Shown here in pieces: positions 36,603 through 44,946 of a DNA stretch of 64,000 bases (its first letter is position 1; every line of letters begins with the position of its first letter). The stretch comes from Ammoniphilus sp. YIM 78166 (GTDB lineage Bacteria; Bacillota; Bacilli; Aneurinibacillales; RAOX-1), in contig NZ_SDLR01000001.1 of assembly GCF_004522215.1 (NCBI RefSeq), positions 744,001-808,000 on the forward strand. Direction: 5' to 3'. The notes under the pieces are model-generated. The model had not been told where the DNA came from. It did no database searches and saw only the letters and a list, made by a program, of their open reading frames with translations. The position numbers were made by a program, and so were the translations under genes.

Positions 36603-37166
36603 TTATGATATCGGCTCATACAGCTCCCAAGCAAGCTTAATGGATTCCACAATCTCATCAGCTGCAGCGTTGGGATCATGCCCCTCTGGAGTGAATTTGG
36701 AGTTGTTAATGGAGTATACCTCCTTGCGCTTAAGAAAAAGCTCCTCAATTTCTTCCAAAGACTTGCTCTTTAGGACGGGGCGGTTCCCAATGATGAGCGG
36801 AAGCCGGTCCTTCCAAGACTCCCAGGAAAGATCGAGGAAGAACACGATGCATTTAGAAAGACAAACCTCCCGAACTTCTTCCTGCATGTATGCACCGCCG
36901 CCAAGAGAGATAATCTTGAGGCGAGTATTCGTACAGATATTGACGATAAAATCGCGTTCTAGCTGCCTAAAATGTTTCTCTCCGTGTTTTTCAAAGATTT
37001 CTGGAATCGTCATGCTATGTGTTTGTTCTATAGCTTGATCTACGTCGATAAAGTCCCGGTATAGTTTCTTGGCCACAAGCTGGCCAATCGTCGTTTTCCC
37101 AACACCCATAAAACCAATTAACACAATGTTCCGTTGTCGAATGGGTATTTCGAATGTGTCATTCAT
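36603..37166 (-). CDS. aroK: shikimate kinase
   Basis: 187 residues. Phosphorylates shikimate in aromatic amino-acid synthesis. P-loop GFMGVGKTT (18-26), shikimate-binding DVD with R-x-x-E in FRQLERDF, and SLGGGAYMQ. The lid segment NRPVLKS is present. It lies alone, divergent from the regulated alcohol-dehydrogenase operon. A specialised role is conceivable given aroD at 46 kb, but the protein looks like an ordinary AroK. Confidence 0.9.
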   Translation of the reverse strand: MNDTFEIPIRQRNIVLIGFMGVGKTTIGQLVAKKLYRDFIDVDQAIEQTHSMTIPEIFEKHGEKHFRQLERDFIVNICTNTRLKIISLGGGAYMQEEVREVCLSKCIVFFLDLSWESWKDRLPLIIGNRPVLKSKSLEEIEELFLKRKEVYSINNSKFTPEGHDPNAAADEIVESIKLAWELYEPIS

Positions 37167-37343
37167 GTCTGATCAACCTCACCCTCTACAATACTCTTAT
37201 CATACCCTATTTTCCTATACACGGTAAAGTTCTAAAGTAGGGAACAAACTCGATATTTTAGACAATTTAAAAAAGTTATTGCTTTGCTTTATAAGTTGGA
37301 GTAGTATAAGGATTAGAAGTACAGAGCATCCTGAAAAAATGGG

Positions 37344-37372
37344 TTGACATCGTTTACATTCTCAGTTATCTT
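37344..37372 (+). promoter_or_regulatory. promoter of the catabolic operon with embedded cre-like site
   Basis: TTGACA (37344-37349) and TATCTT (37367-37372), 17 bp apart. The minus strand of 37345-37358 reads TGTAAACGATGTCA, a full match to the CcpA cre consensus TGWAANCGNTNWCA, centred on the -35. CcpA or a related LacI-family protein should repress there. Confidence 0.72.
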
Positions 37373-37373
37373 A

Positions 37374-37550
37374 TAACTAGATCGATCTAACAAGACGATC
37401 AGGCAAAGGCAACATAACGGATTTAACCTAAAATCACATTACTAGATCGATCTAACAAAAAGAATGAGTTTTGTTGGATTGCTCTAGTAAACAAATACAT
37501 TACTAGATCGATCTAACGCAACAAACGAACTTGTTAGATTGCTCTAGTAA
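37374..37550. promoter_or_regulatory. array of five operator-like palindromes
   Basis: Three perfect cores TAGATCGATCTA start at 37378, 37443 and 37504, each flanked by ACTAGATCGATCTAAC. Two degenerate copies at 37475 and 37535 have flanks in the opposite orientation and read TTGTTAGATTGCTCTAGTAA (second one). Core starts fall on a spacing of about 31.4 bp over the array. The first core touches the promoter end, so binding should block initiation or elongation. Identical cores occur at 51507 and 53522. Confidence 0.82.
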
Positions 37551-37575
37551 ACAAATATAGTAGAGAGAATTTAAG

Positions 37576-38574
37576 GTGGTGAACCATGAAGTGTTAGAGC
37601 TCCATTTGAAAAGTCCGAATGAATTAGAACTAAGACTAGTTGATAGTCTACCGTTTCCTCAAGGAGACGAAGTGAAGATTAAACTGTTATATGCAGGAAT
37701 ATGTGGCTCAGACCTTGGAGTTTATAGAGGAAAATTGGCTCATGCAACCTATCCATTACGACCTGGGCATGAATTGCTTGGCACTGTGATTGAAGCGGGA
37801 GAACAGGCTACATTTCCACTTGGAACAAGAGTGGTTATATTGCCGAATACCTTCTGTGGAGAATGTGAGTACTGCCAAGCGGGAAAGACCAATATCTGTC
37901 CAGAGAAAAAATCGATGGGTGTGAACCAGGATGGGGGTTTTTCTGAGGAATTTATCATTTCTTCTAAATTTGTTTTCGCCATCCCGGATGGATTGACAGA
38001 TAAAAGAGCTGTACTGATCGAACCTTTTGCGGTCGTTGTCCATGCTTTGAAAAATGTCGCGATTAACAAGGGTACCCGAGTTGCGATTGTCGGGAGTGGG
38101 AATGAAGGGATGCTAGCAGCTGCGCTTAGTTATCACTTGGGTGCACAAGTGACAGCAATCGATATTAATCCCAACAAACTAGAATTGGTGAGATCCCTTG
38201 GAGGCGATATTCGAGCGGTCTATCCACAAGAGGTAGAAGGCGAGAGCTTTGAAGTCGTCATTGAGGCGGCAGGGACTAAGCAATCGGTAGAACAGGCCTT
38301 TCATTTAGCTGGACGCGGTGGTGCTGTTGTGCTTATCGGTTTGACGGCTGAGGCTGCGCTTCCAGTCACACAGATTGTTCGCAACGAAGTGACGATCTAT
38401 GGATCGATTATTTATAACTTCCCAGAAGACTATCAAAAAACAGTAGATTATCTCAGCAACCCAGCGTTCAACATTGAACCTATTATCTCTAGAGTTCTAC
38501 CGCTCTCCGACTATCAGGAGGCCTATAATACAGCCTTATCTGGGGATTATGGCAAAGTGATTTTTAAATTTTAG
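37576..38574 (+). CDS. zinc-dependent medium-chain alcohol/polyol dehydrogenase
   Basis: 332 residues. Catalytic zinc ligands C43 (GICGSD) and H65-E66 (RPGHELLG); structural zinc C94, C97, C100 and C108; NAD-binding GSGNEGMLAA near 175. Threonine/sorbitol-dehydrogenase-like. The start is GTG 37576 or 37579, with AAGG directly before them. It is the first gene of an operon with a ThDP enzyme, an acylating aldehyde dehydrogenase and a TRAP transporter, so it probably oxidises a hydroxyacid or polyol-type substrate. The exact one is unknown. Confidence 0.84.
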   Translation: MVNHEVLELHLKSPNELELRLVDSLPFPQGDEVKIKLLYAGICGSDLGVYRGKLAHATYPLRPGHELLGTVIEAGEQATFPLGTRVVILPNTFCGECEYCQAGKTNICPEKKSMGVNQDGGFSEEFIISSKFVFAIPDGLTDKRAVLIEPFAVVVHALKNVAINKGTRVAIVGSGNEGMLAAALSYHLGAQVTAIDINPNKLELVRSLGGDIRAVYPQEVEGESFEVVIEAAGTKQSVEQAFHLAGRGGAVVLIGLTAEAALPVTQIVRNEVTIYGSIIYNFPEDYQKTVDYLSNPAFNIEPIISRVLPLSDYQEAYNTALSGDYGKVIFKF

Positions 38575-38587
38575 GGAGGTACTTTAA

Positions 38588-40351
38588 ATGAAAGATTTGA
38601 TTTCACATCAGTTAGTTAAGTACTTAGAAGACCGTGGGGTAGAGCATCTATTCGGACTATGTGGACACACCAACATCGCGGTATTGACTGCTCTTGAAAA
38701 TAGCAAAATCAAATTCATCAACACCCGCCACGAGCAAATTGCTGCTCACATCGCGGATGGATATGCGAGAGCGAAAAAAGAGACGGCTGTGGTCTTGAGC
38801 CACTTGGGACCTGGATTGACGAACGCAGCAACAGGGGTTGCCAATGCAGCGCTAGATTCCATTCCGATGGTTGTAATTGCTGGAGACGTACCCAGTCACT
38901 ATTACGGAAAGCATCCACACCAAGAAATCAACCTGCATCAAGATGCAGCCCAATATGAAATCTATCGTCCCTTCGTAAAACGCGCTTGGCGTGTGGATCG
39001 TCCGGATTTATTCCCACAAATTTTGGAGAAAGCGTTCCAATTAGCGGAAAGTGGAAGACCAGGTCCCGTTCTTGTCTCTGTGCCGATGGATATCTTCTCC
39101 ATGGAAGTGGAAGTGGAGTTGTTCGACCGTGTGAAGCAGCACACTCGTAAGCTTCACAAGCCTTCCATCGATGACTTGACGGCTACGAAGATCGTAGAAA
39201 AGCTGATCCAAGCCAAGGATCCAGTCATCTATGCAGGCGGAGGTGTAATGCTAGCGGATGCCGCTCAAGAGCTAAAAGAGCTTGCGGATCACTTGAGTCT
39301 GCCTGTCGCTTACAGTCTCATGGGTAAGGGCGCAATTGCCGACGATCATCCTTTCGCTTTAGGGATGACAGGCTTCTGGGGAACGAAGTTCATTAACGAT
39401 ACGACCCGTAACGCAGATGTATTGTTAGCTATTGGCACGCGATTTGCGGAAGCAGATGCAAGTTCTTGGGAAGACGAATACACCTTCGACATTCCAAAAA
39501 CGAAGCTGATTCATATCGATATTGACCCGAACGAAATCGGAAGAAACTACCCAGCAGAAATTGGCGTTGTAGCGGATTTGAAACAAGCTTTAATCGTGAT
39601 CAACCGCGTAGCGAAGCAGTTGCTGCCAAACGGAAGACAGAATGAAGTGTTGAAGCAAAAAATCGCGGCGAACCGCGCCGAGTTCCAGGCCAGCAACCAA
39701 GAACACGTAAACTCTAATGCCTTCCCCATGACACCACAACGCATCTTGCGTGATGTGCGTGACGTATTGCCACGAGACGCCTTCATCACCACGGATGTAG
39801 GCTGGAACAAAAACGGGGTGGGACAGCAGTTCCCTGTCTATGAGCCAGGTACGGTATTAACGCCAGGCGGTCTTGCGACCATGGGCTTTGGGGCACCAGC
39901 AGCCTTGGGGGCGAAGATAGCGCAGCCGAATCGCGTGGTCATCTCCCTTGTAGGAGACGGCGGCTTCGGCCAAAACCCAGCAGTACTCGCAACAGCAGCA
40001 GAAGAAAATATTCCAGTAATTTGGGTTATCATGAACAACTATGCTTTCGGAACCATTGCTGGGTTACAAAAAGCTCACTACGGAACGACCGTAGGAACCT
40101 TGTTCCAACGAGATGGCCAGCCGTATTCCCCTGACTATGCAGCGATTGCTCGTGCCTACGGATTGGAAGGGATCAAGATTGAATCGGCGGAGCAATTCAA
40201 ATCCGCCTTGGAGCAAGCGATTGCGTCCAACAAGCCTTGCGTGATTGATGTACAGATGCAAAACATCCCTACGCCGACGGCAGGACACTGGAACATCATG
40301 GATATTTACTCACCTGACAAAAAGGTTCACCACGTAGCAGTAGAAGCGTAA
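38588..40351 (+). CDS. ThDP-dependent 2-oxoacid enzyme, acetolactate-synthase-like
   Basis: 587 residues with three domains: PYR (1-180), central (190-335) and PP (370-560). Catalytic glutamate E49 in NTRHEQIAAHIADGYAR. The ThDP motif GDGG...NN spans about 455-485 (LVGDGGFGQNPAV, IMNNYAFGTI). FAD is not needed by sequence evidence. Family options are acetolactate synthase-like lyase, sulfopyruvate- or phosphonopyruvate-type decarboxylase, or sulfoacetaldehyde acetyltransferase. Being followed by an acylating aldehyde dehydrogenase, decarboxylation of a 2-oxoacid to an aldehyde is my first guess. It ends 28 nt before the next start. Confidence 0.8.
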   Translation: MKDLISHQLVKYLEDRGVEHLFGLCGHTNIAVLTALENSKIKFINTRHEQIAAHIADGYARAKKETAVVLSHLGPGLTNAATGVANAALDSIPMVVIAGDVPSHYYGKHPHQEINLHQDAAQYEIYRPFVKRAWRVDRPDLFPQILEKAFQLAESGRPGPVLVSVPMDIFSMEVEVELFDRVKQHTRKLHKPSIDDLTATKIVEKLIQAKDPVIYAGGGVMLADAAQELKELADHLSLPVAYSLMGKGAIADDHPFALGMTGFWGTKFINDTTRNADVLLAIGTRFAEADASSWEDEYTFDIPKTKLIHIDIDPNEIGRNYPAEIGVVADLKQALIVINRVAKQLLPNGRQNEVLKQKIAANRAEFQASNQEHVNSNAFPMTPQRILRDVRDVLPRDAFITTDVGWNKNGVGQQFPVYEPGTVLTPGGLATMGFGAPAALGAKIAQPNRVVISLVGDGGFGQNPAVLATAAEENIPVIWVIMNNYAFGTIAGLQKAHYGTTVGTLFQRDGQPYSPDYAAIARAYGLEGIKIESAEQFKSALEQAIASNKPCVIDVQMQNIPTPTAGHWNIMDIYSPDKKVHHVAVEA

Positions 40352-40379
40352 ACAGATAAAACATATGGAGGGAACACAA

Positions 40380-41810
40380 ATGGCAGAGGTTAAAGTACGA
40401 GCAACGGAATTGACAGAAGAACAGCAACAAGAATTAGATCTTGCGTTCGAGAAAGCAAGAAAAGCATTGGCTATCATTGAAACTTACGATCAAGAGCGTG
40501 TGGATCGTCTATGCCAAGCGGTGGCGTGGGCCGTGTCCAATAAAAAAACATTTGAACGTTTAGTAGATATGGGGATCGAAGAAAGCCGCCTGGGTGACCC
40601 GGTGAGCCGTATGAACAAGCGCTTCAAAATCCGCGGAATCCTTCGCGATGCTCTTCGTCAGAAGAGTGTGGGAATCATTGAAGAACTTCCGGAAAAAGGT
40701 ATCGTAAAATATGCAAAGCCAGTTGGAATCATTGCGTCTATCGTACCGACCACGAACCCGGACTTAACGCCAGCAGGAACAGCTATCTATGCGATTAAAG
40801 CACGTGATGTGGCGATCTTCTCCCCACATCCGCGTTCTAAGAAGACTTCTTTTGAGACGGTTCGTTTAATGAGAGAAGCACTAGAGCGTGAAGGGGCGCC
40901 TGCTGACATCCTTCAATGCTTAACGAATGTGAACATTCCAATGACTAAAGCGTTGATGGAGCGTGCCGATTTAGCCTTGGCTACGGGCGGAAAAGACATG
41001 GTAAAGAGTGCGTACAGTTCAGGAACACCTGCGTATGGCGTAGGGGCTGGAAACTCTACCATGATTATCGATGACACAGCGGACACTGCAGATGCAGCAA
41101 AAAACACGATGCTGAGCAAAACGTCTGACTTCGGATCCGGATGTTCTGCAGACGGAAACTTGATCATCAGCGACAAGGTTTTCGATGACATGTTAATACA
41201 ATTACAAAACGTGGGCGGATACCTTGCTAATGAAGAAGAAAAAGCGAAGCTTCGCGCCGTGATGTGGGATGCAAATGGACGCCGCTTGCCGGATACAGTA
41301 GCCTTAGCACCACAAGCGCTAGCTCAAGCCGCAGGCTTCGAGATCCCAGCGGATCGCAAATTCATTATTGTATACGGGGATAAGATCGGTAAAGAATACC
41401 CGTTCTCTGGCGAGAAGTTAACCACCTTGCTTGCGGTTTACAAGTATGAAGGAGAATTCGAAAACGGATTGGATATGATGCGCGCTATCTATGAAGTAGG
41501 CGGAAAAGGTCACTCTTGCGGAATCTACTCCTTTAACGATGAGCACATCCACCGTCTAGGATTAGCTGCTCCAGTCAGCCGTATCATGGTTCGCCAGCCG
41601 CAATCCAAAGCCAATGCAGGAGCGTTCAACAACGGTATGCCAATGACATCCAGCTTAGGGTGCGGAACATGGGGAGGGAACATTGTTTCTGAGAATGTCC
41701 ACTTGAAGCACTATATGAATACGACATGGGTATCCAAGCCCATCCCTGAAGATAAGCCCTCTGACGAAGAACTATTCGGAGAGTTCTTCGATGCAGAGCT
41801 AGAGAAATAA
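40380..41810 (+). CDS. CoA-acylating aldehyde dehydrogenase
   Basis: 476 residues. Catalytic C255 in SDFGSGCSADGN and the N-terminal substrate loop IASIVPTTNPDLTPAGTAIY place it with acylating (CoA-dependent) dehydrogenases such as sulfoacetaldehyde dehydrogenase SauS and AdhE N-domains. The reaction is aldehyde + CoA + NAD(P) to acyl-CoA. No alcohol-dehydrogenase domain is fused. ATG 40380 follows GGAGGG. The substrate is presumably the product of the ThDP enzyme. Confidence 0.85.
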   Translation: MAEVKVRATELTEEQQQELDLAFEKARKALAIIETYDQERVDRLCQAVAWAVSNKKTFERLVDMGIEESRLGDPVSRMNKRFKIRGILRDALRQKSVGIIEELPEKGIVKYAKPVGIIASIVPTTNPDLTPAGTAIYAIKARDVAIFSPHPRSKKTSFETVRLMREALEREGAPADILQCLTNVNIPMTKALMERADLALATGGKDMVKSAYSSGTPAYGVGAGNSTMIIDDTADTADAAKNTMLSKTSDFGSGCSADGNLIISDKVFDDMLIQLQNVGGYLANEEEKAKLRAVMWDANGRRLPDTVALAPQALAQAAGFEIPADRKFIIVYGDKIGKEYPFSGEKLTTLLAVYKYEGEFENGLDMMRAIYEVGGKGHSCGIYSFNDEHIHRLGLAAPVSRIMVRQPQSKANAGAFNNGMPMTSSLGCGTWGGNIVSENVHLKHYMNTTWVSKPIPEDKPSDEELFGEFFDAELEK

Positions 41811-41824
41811 TGATAGCTTTATGA

Positions 41825-41842
41825 GAGGGGGCTCGCCCCCTC
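41825..41842 (+). terminator. GC-rich stem-loop between aldehyde dehydrogenase and DctP
   Basis: GAGGGGGC pairs with GCCCCCTC. There is no T-run after it, so it is more likely an mRNA-stability or processing element inside the operon. Confidence 0.55.
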
Positions 41843-41884
41843 CTTAAATAAAAAATAAACGAAAAGAGAAGGGGTCGTCTAATA

Positions 41885-42925
41885 ATGAAAAAGTTAATGT
41901 TTGCCTCTATTCTTGCTAGTGTAGTTGCTTTAACTGGTTGTGGCGGCGGAAATCAAGCTACTGAAGCTCCAAAAAAAGATTCAGCGGCTCCAGCTGCTTC
42001 ATCAGCTGAGGCGAAAATCATGAAACTGGCTGTTGCAACAAATAAAGACCGTTCTCTTACTAAAGGATTATATAAATTTGCTGAAATCGTGGAAAAAGAG
42101 TCTGGCGGAACGCTAAAAGCCCAAGTGTTTCCAGATGGCCAGCTTGGAGGAGACGTACAAGTTTTTGAAGCGATGAAAATGGGATCGATCCAGGGCAGTA
42201 CTATGTCATCCGGCCCAATTGCTTCCTTTGTTCCTCGTTTCAGTGCACTAGACTTACCGTTTTTATTTAAGGACGAGGCAACCGCTTACAATATCTTGGA
42301 TGGAGAAATCGGGCAGCAACTGTTAGATGAGCTTCCGGCAGCAGGGATTGTAGGGTTAAACTATTGGGAAAATGGATTCAGACATTTAACCAATAATATA
42401 AAAGAAGTAAAGACTGTTGAAGACATTAAAGGCTTAAAAATTAGAACCCTAGAAAACCCGCTACACCTAGATATGTGGAAGGAACTAGGTGCTACTCCTA
42501 CACCGATGGCTTACACGGAATTGTTTACTGCTCTTGAACAAAAGGTGGTTGATGGGCAAGAAAACCCTGCAGGGAACATTACCACGGCAAAGTTCTATGA
42601 AGTTCAAAAATACGTAACGAAAACGGGCCACATCTATAATGCTTCCGTATTTATGATAAGCAAATCCTTCTGGGATACGTTAACGGATGCAGAAAAGGAA
42701 ATCGTAACGAAAGCTGCTGCAGAAGCTCAACAATATCAACGTGAGTTGAATCAACAAGAAAGTGTGGAAGCTTTTGATTTCTTAACAAAAGAAGGAATGA
42801 CCGTAACCGAACTATCTGATGAAGAAAAGAAAAAGTTTGTTGAAGCGGTTCAGCCTGTATACCAAAAGTACGCTGCACAGCTTGGTGAGGAATTCGTAAA
42901 CAAGTTAATCGAAAGCAACAAATAG
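41885..42925 (+). CDS. dctP: TRAP transporter substrate-binding lipoprotein
   Basis: 346 residues. Lipoprotein signal with lipobox VALTGC and lipidated C19, then a Gly/Ala/Ser-rich linker. The DctP fold follows, with LKIRTLENPLH near 180 containing the carboxylate-binding arginine, and DGQENP. It captures an organic acid or sulfonate for DctQM. AGAGAAGGGG precedes ATG 41885. Confidence 0.9.
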   Translation: MKKLMFASILASVVALTGCGGGNQATEAPKKDSAAPAASSAEAKIMKLAVATNKDRSLTKGLYKFAEIVEKESGGTLKAQVFPDGQLGGDVQVFEAMKMGSIQGSTMSSGPIASFVPRFSALDLPFLFKDEATAYNILDGEIGQQLLDELPAAGIVGLNYWENGFRHLTNNIKEVKTVEDIKGLKIRTLENPLHLDMWKELGATPTPMAYTELFTALEQKVVDGQENPAGNITTAKFYEVQKYVTKTGHIYNASVFMISKSFWDTLTDAEKEIVTKAAAEAQQYQRELNQQESVEAFDFLTKEGMTVTELSDEEKKKFVEAVQPVYQKYAAQLGEEFVNKLIESNK

Positions 42926-42934
42926 TGAAATAGG

Positions 42935-42968
42935 AAATCTTAAGGAGGATTGTTTCTCCTTAAGATTT
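42935..42968 (+). terminator. stem-loop between dctP and dctQ
   Basis: AAATCTTAAGGAG pairs perfectly with CTCCTTAAGATTT. A T-run is lacking, so partial termination or RNA protection is likely, giving more binding protein than membrane subunits. Confidence 0.7.
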
Positions 42969-43001
42969 TCCTGTATACGTTGAAGGGAGGCGACCTTAAG
43001 G

Positions 43002-43544
43002 TTGAGAGAAAAGAAGAATTGGTTGATGAGTTTCAATAACGCGATTATGGCCTCCTGCTTAGCCCTAATGTCCATTTTTGTCTTTACCAATGTAGTTTTA
43101 CGATATGCCTTTAATTCGGGTATCACCTGGTCAGAAGAATTGTCGAGGTATTTATTTGTATGGATGACGTTCCTGGGCGCGATAGCTGCGTTAAAGGATA
43201 AAAAGCATTTGGAAGTTGATATGTTCGTATCGAGACTACCTGGACCGTTGAAAAAGGTGGTCATGCTGGTTGGGCAATTGATCATGCTGGGTGTTCTCTG
43301 GCTCTTGCTCGAGGGAAGCTGGAAAATGACGCTCATGAGCATGAATAGTAAAGCTCCTGCCACGGGTCTGCCCTTATCCTATGTCTACGGAGTAGGGATT
43401 ATCGCCAGTGTAGGGATGGGTTTAGTTGTGTTGGTGAATTTATACCGGCTCCTTTTCGATAAAGAATCACTCACCCCTTCATCCGATGAGCCGAAGGATT
43501 CAAAGGATTCTTTCCACGCAAAGGCTGCAGGAGGTGAAAAATAG
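43002..43544 (+). CDS. dctQ: TRAP transporter small membrane subunit
   Basis: 180 residues with four predicted helices (about 10-35, 45-65, 88-110, 130-155). RYAFNSGITWSEELSRYLFVW is interrupted here for length: RYAFNSGITW then SEELSRYLFVW is the DctQ signature. Start TTG 43002 follows AAGGGAGG at 11 nt; ATG 43027-region starts are possible. It ends directly before dctM. Confidence 0.87.
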   Translation: MREKKNWLMSFNNAIMASCLALMSIFVFTNVVLRYAFNSGITWSEELSRYLFVWMTFLGAIAALKDKKHLEVDMFVSRLPGPLKKVVMLVGQLIMLGVLWLLLEGSWKMTLMSMNSKAPATGLPLSYVYGVGIIASVGMGLVVLVNLYRLLFDKESLTPSSDEPKDSKDSFHAKAAGGEK

Positions 43545-44822
43545 ATGGCGTTGACGATCTTTGTTGCCTCATTGTTTGGGATTATGGCGTTAGGGGTTCC
43601 CATTGCATTTGCTCTTTTGGTCAGCGGTATTGCTTTGATGGCTTTTTTGGGCATGTTTGATCCTCAGATCATCGCACAGAACCTGATTAAGGGTGCAGAC
43701 AGCTTTCCTATGCTTGCCGTGCCTTTCTTTATCTTAGCTGGTGAATTGATGAATGCCGGAGGGATCTCGAAACGGATCGTAAACTTTGCGATGGCGATGT
43801 TTGGCCATGTCCGCGGAGGACTTGGGTATGTTGCCATATTCGCAAGTATCTTATTCGCGGGACTATCAGGATCTGCGGTTGCAGATACCGCTGCTCTTGG
43901 CGCCATTCTGATCCCCATGATGGTAAAAGCCGGCTATGATCGCAACCGCTCGACGGGTTTGATCGCAGCGGGAGGAATCATTGCTCCGGTCATCCCACCA
44001 AGTATTCCGATGATTCTCTTTGGAGTCACGAGCGGTGTATCCATTACGAAGCTCTTTATGGGTGGAATCATTCCTGGATTGTTGATTGGTGTAGGTTTGG
44101 TCGTAACTTGGTATCTCTTAGCACGAAAAGGGAACTTTGAGGTTCAGCCTCGGAAATCCACTAAGGAAATGCTAGTGGCTACACGTGACGCCTTTTGGGC
44201 TCTGATGTTGCCTGTCATTATTGTTGGCGGGCTGCGCGGTGGAATCTTTACCCCAACAGAAGCAGCAGTCGTGGCTGCGTTTTATGCCTTATTTGTTGGT
44301 TTGTTCATTTATCGTGAACTCAAGATGGGAGATCTCTATAAAGTACTCGTCGATTCTGCAAAAACCACAAGTATCGTCATTTTCTTGGTTGCGGCAGCGA
44401 TGGTTTCGGCTTGGATGATTACCATTGCAAACATCCCTATGCTCTTAACCGAGTTGCTTGAACCGTTTGTGGCAAACCAATTGCTGTTAATGCTAGCCAT
44501 TGTTGCGTTGGTGCTCATTATTGGAACTTCGATGGACCTAACACCTACCGTACTGATCCTGACACCGATTCTTATGCCGATTGTAAAGGTAGCCGGTATT
44601 GATCCAGTGTACTTTGGGATTGTATTCATTCTTGCCTGCTGTATTGGGTTATTGACTCCACCTGTCGGCACCGTCTTGAATGTGGCATGTGGTGTAGGAA
44701 ACATAAGCATTCAAAACATCCTGAGAGGAATATGGCCATTCCTTCTGGTCGAAGTGGTCGTATTACTCTTGCTTATCTTGTTCCCGGATATCGTACTTGT
44801 ACCATTGCAATGGTTTACCTGA
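43545..44822 (+). CDS. dctM: TRAP transporter large membrane subunit
   Basis: 425 residues, about 12 helices. GLSGSAVADTAALGAI, GGIIAPVIPPSIPMI and GIDPVYFGI are family motifs of DctM, which couples uptake to sodium. It starts right after the dctQ stop (stop and ATG 43545 adjacent). A terminator ends the operon. Confidence 0.92.
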   Translation: MALTIFVASLFGIMALGVPIAFALLVSGIALMAFLGMFDPQIIAQNLIKGADSFPMLAVPFFILAGELMNAGGISKRIVNFAMAMFGHVRGGLGYVAIFASILFAGLSGSAVADTAALGAILIPMMVKAGYDRNRSTGLIAAGGIIAPVIPPSIPMILFGVTSGVSITKLFMGGIIPGLLIGVGLVVTWYLLARKGNFEVQPRKSTKEMLVATRDAFWALMLPVIIVGGLRGGIFTPTEAAVVAAFYALFVGLFIYRELKMGDLYKVLVDSAKTTSIVIFLVAAAMVSAWMITIANIPMLLTELLEPFVANQLLLMLAIVALVLIIGTSMDLTPTVLILTPILMPIVKVAGIDPVYFGIVFILACCIGLLTPPVGTVLNVACGVGNISIQNILRGIWPFLLVEVVVLLLLILFPDIVLVPLQWFT

Positions 44823-44832
44823 TAAACAGTCG

Positions 44833-44870
44833 AAACCGATTAACCTGATGGGGTCTAATCGGTTTTTTCT
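44833..44870 (+). terminator. terminator of the catabolic operon
   Basis: AAACCGATTA pairs with TAATCGGTTT, followed by TTTTCTTT. Confidence 0.9.
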
Positions 44871-44877
44871 TTAGAGA

Positions 44878-44907
44878 TTGACATCGTTTTCATATGAAGC
44901 TTATACT
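44878..44907 (+). promoter_or_regulatory. promoter of the LacI gene with cre-like site
   Basis: TTGACA (44878-44883) and TATACT (44902-44907), 18 bp apart. The minus strand of 44879-44892 reads TGAAAACGATGTCA, again a full cre consensus match, in the same place over the -35 as at 37344. 15 of 16 bases are shared by the two promoters. Confidence 0.72.
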
Positions 44908-44946
44908 TTTAGGTAAGACAAATATGCTATTGTGGTGGTATTTTTG

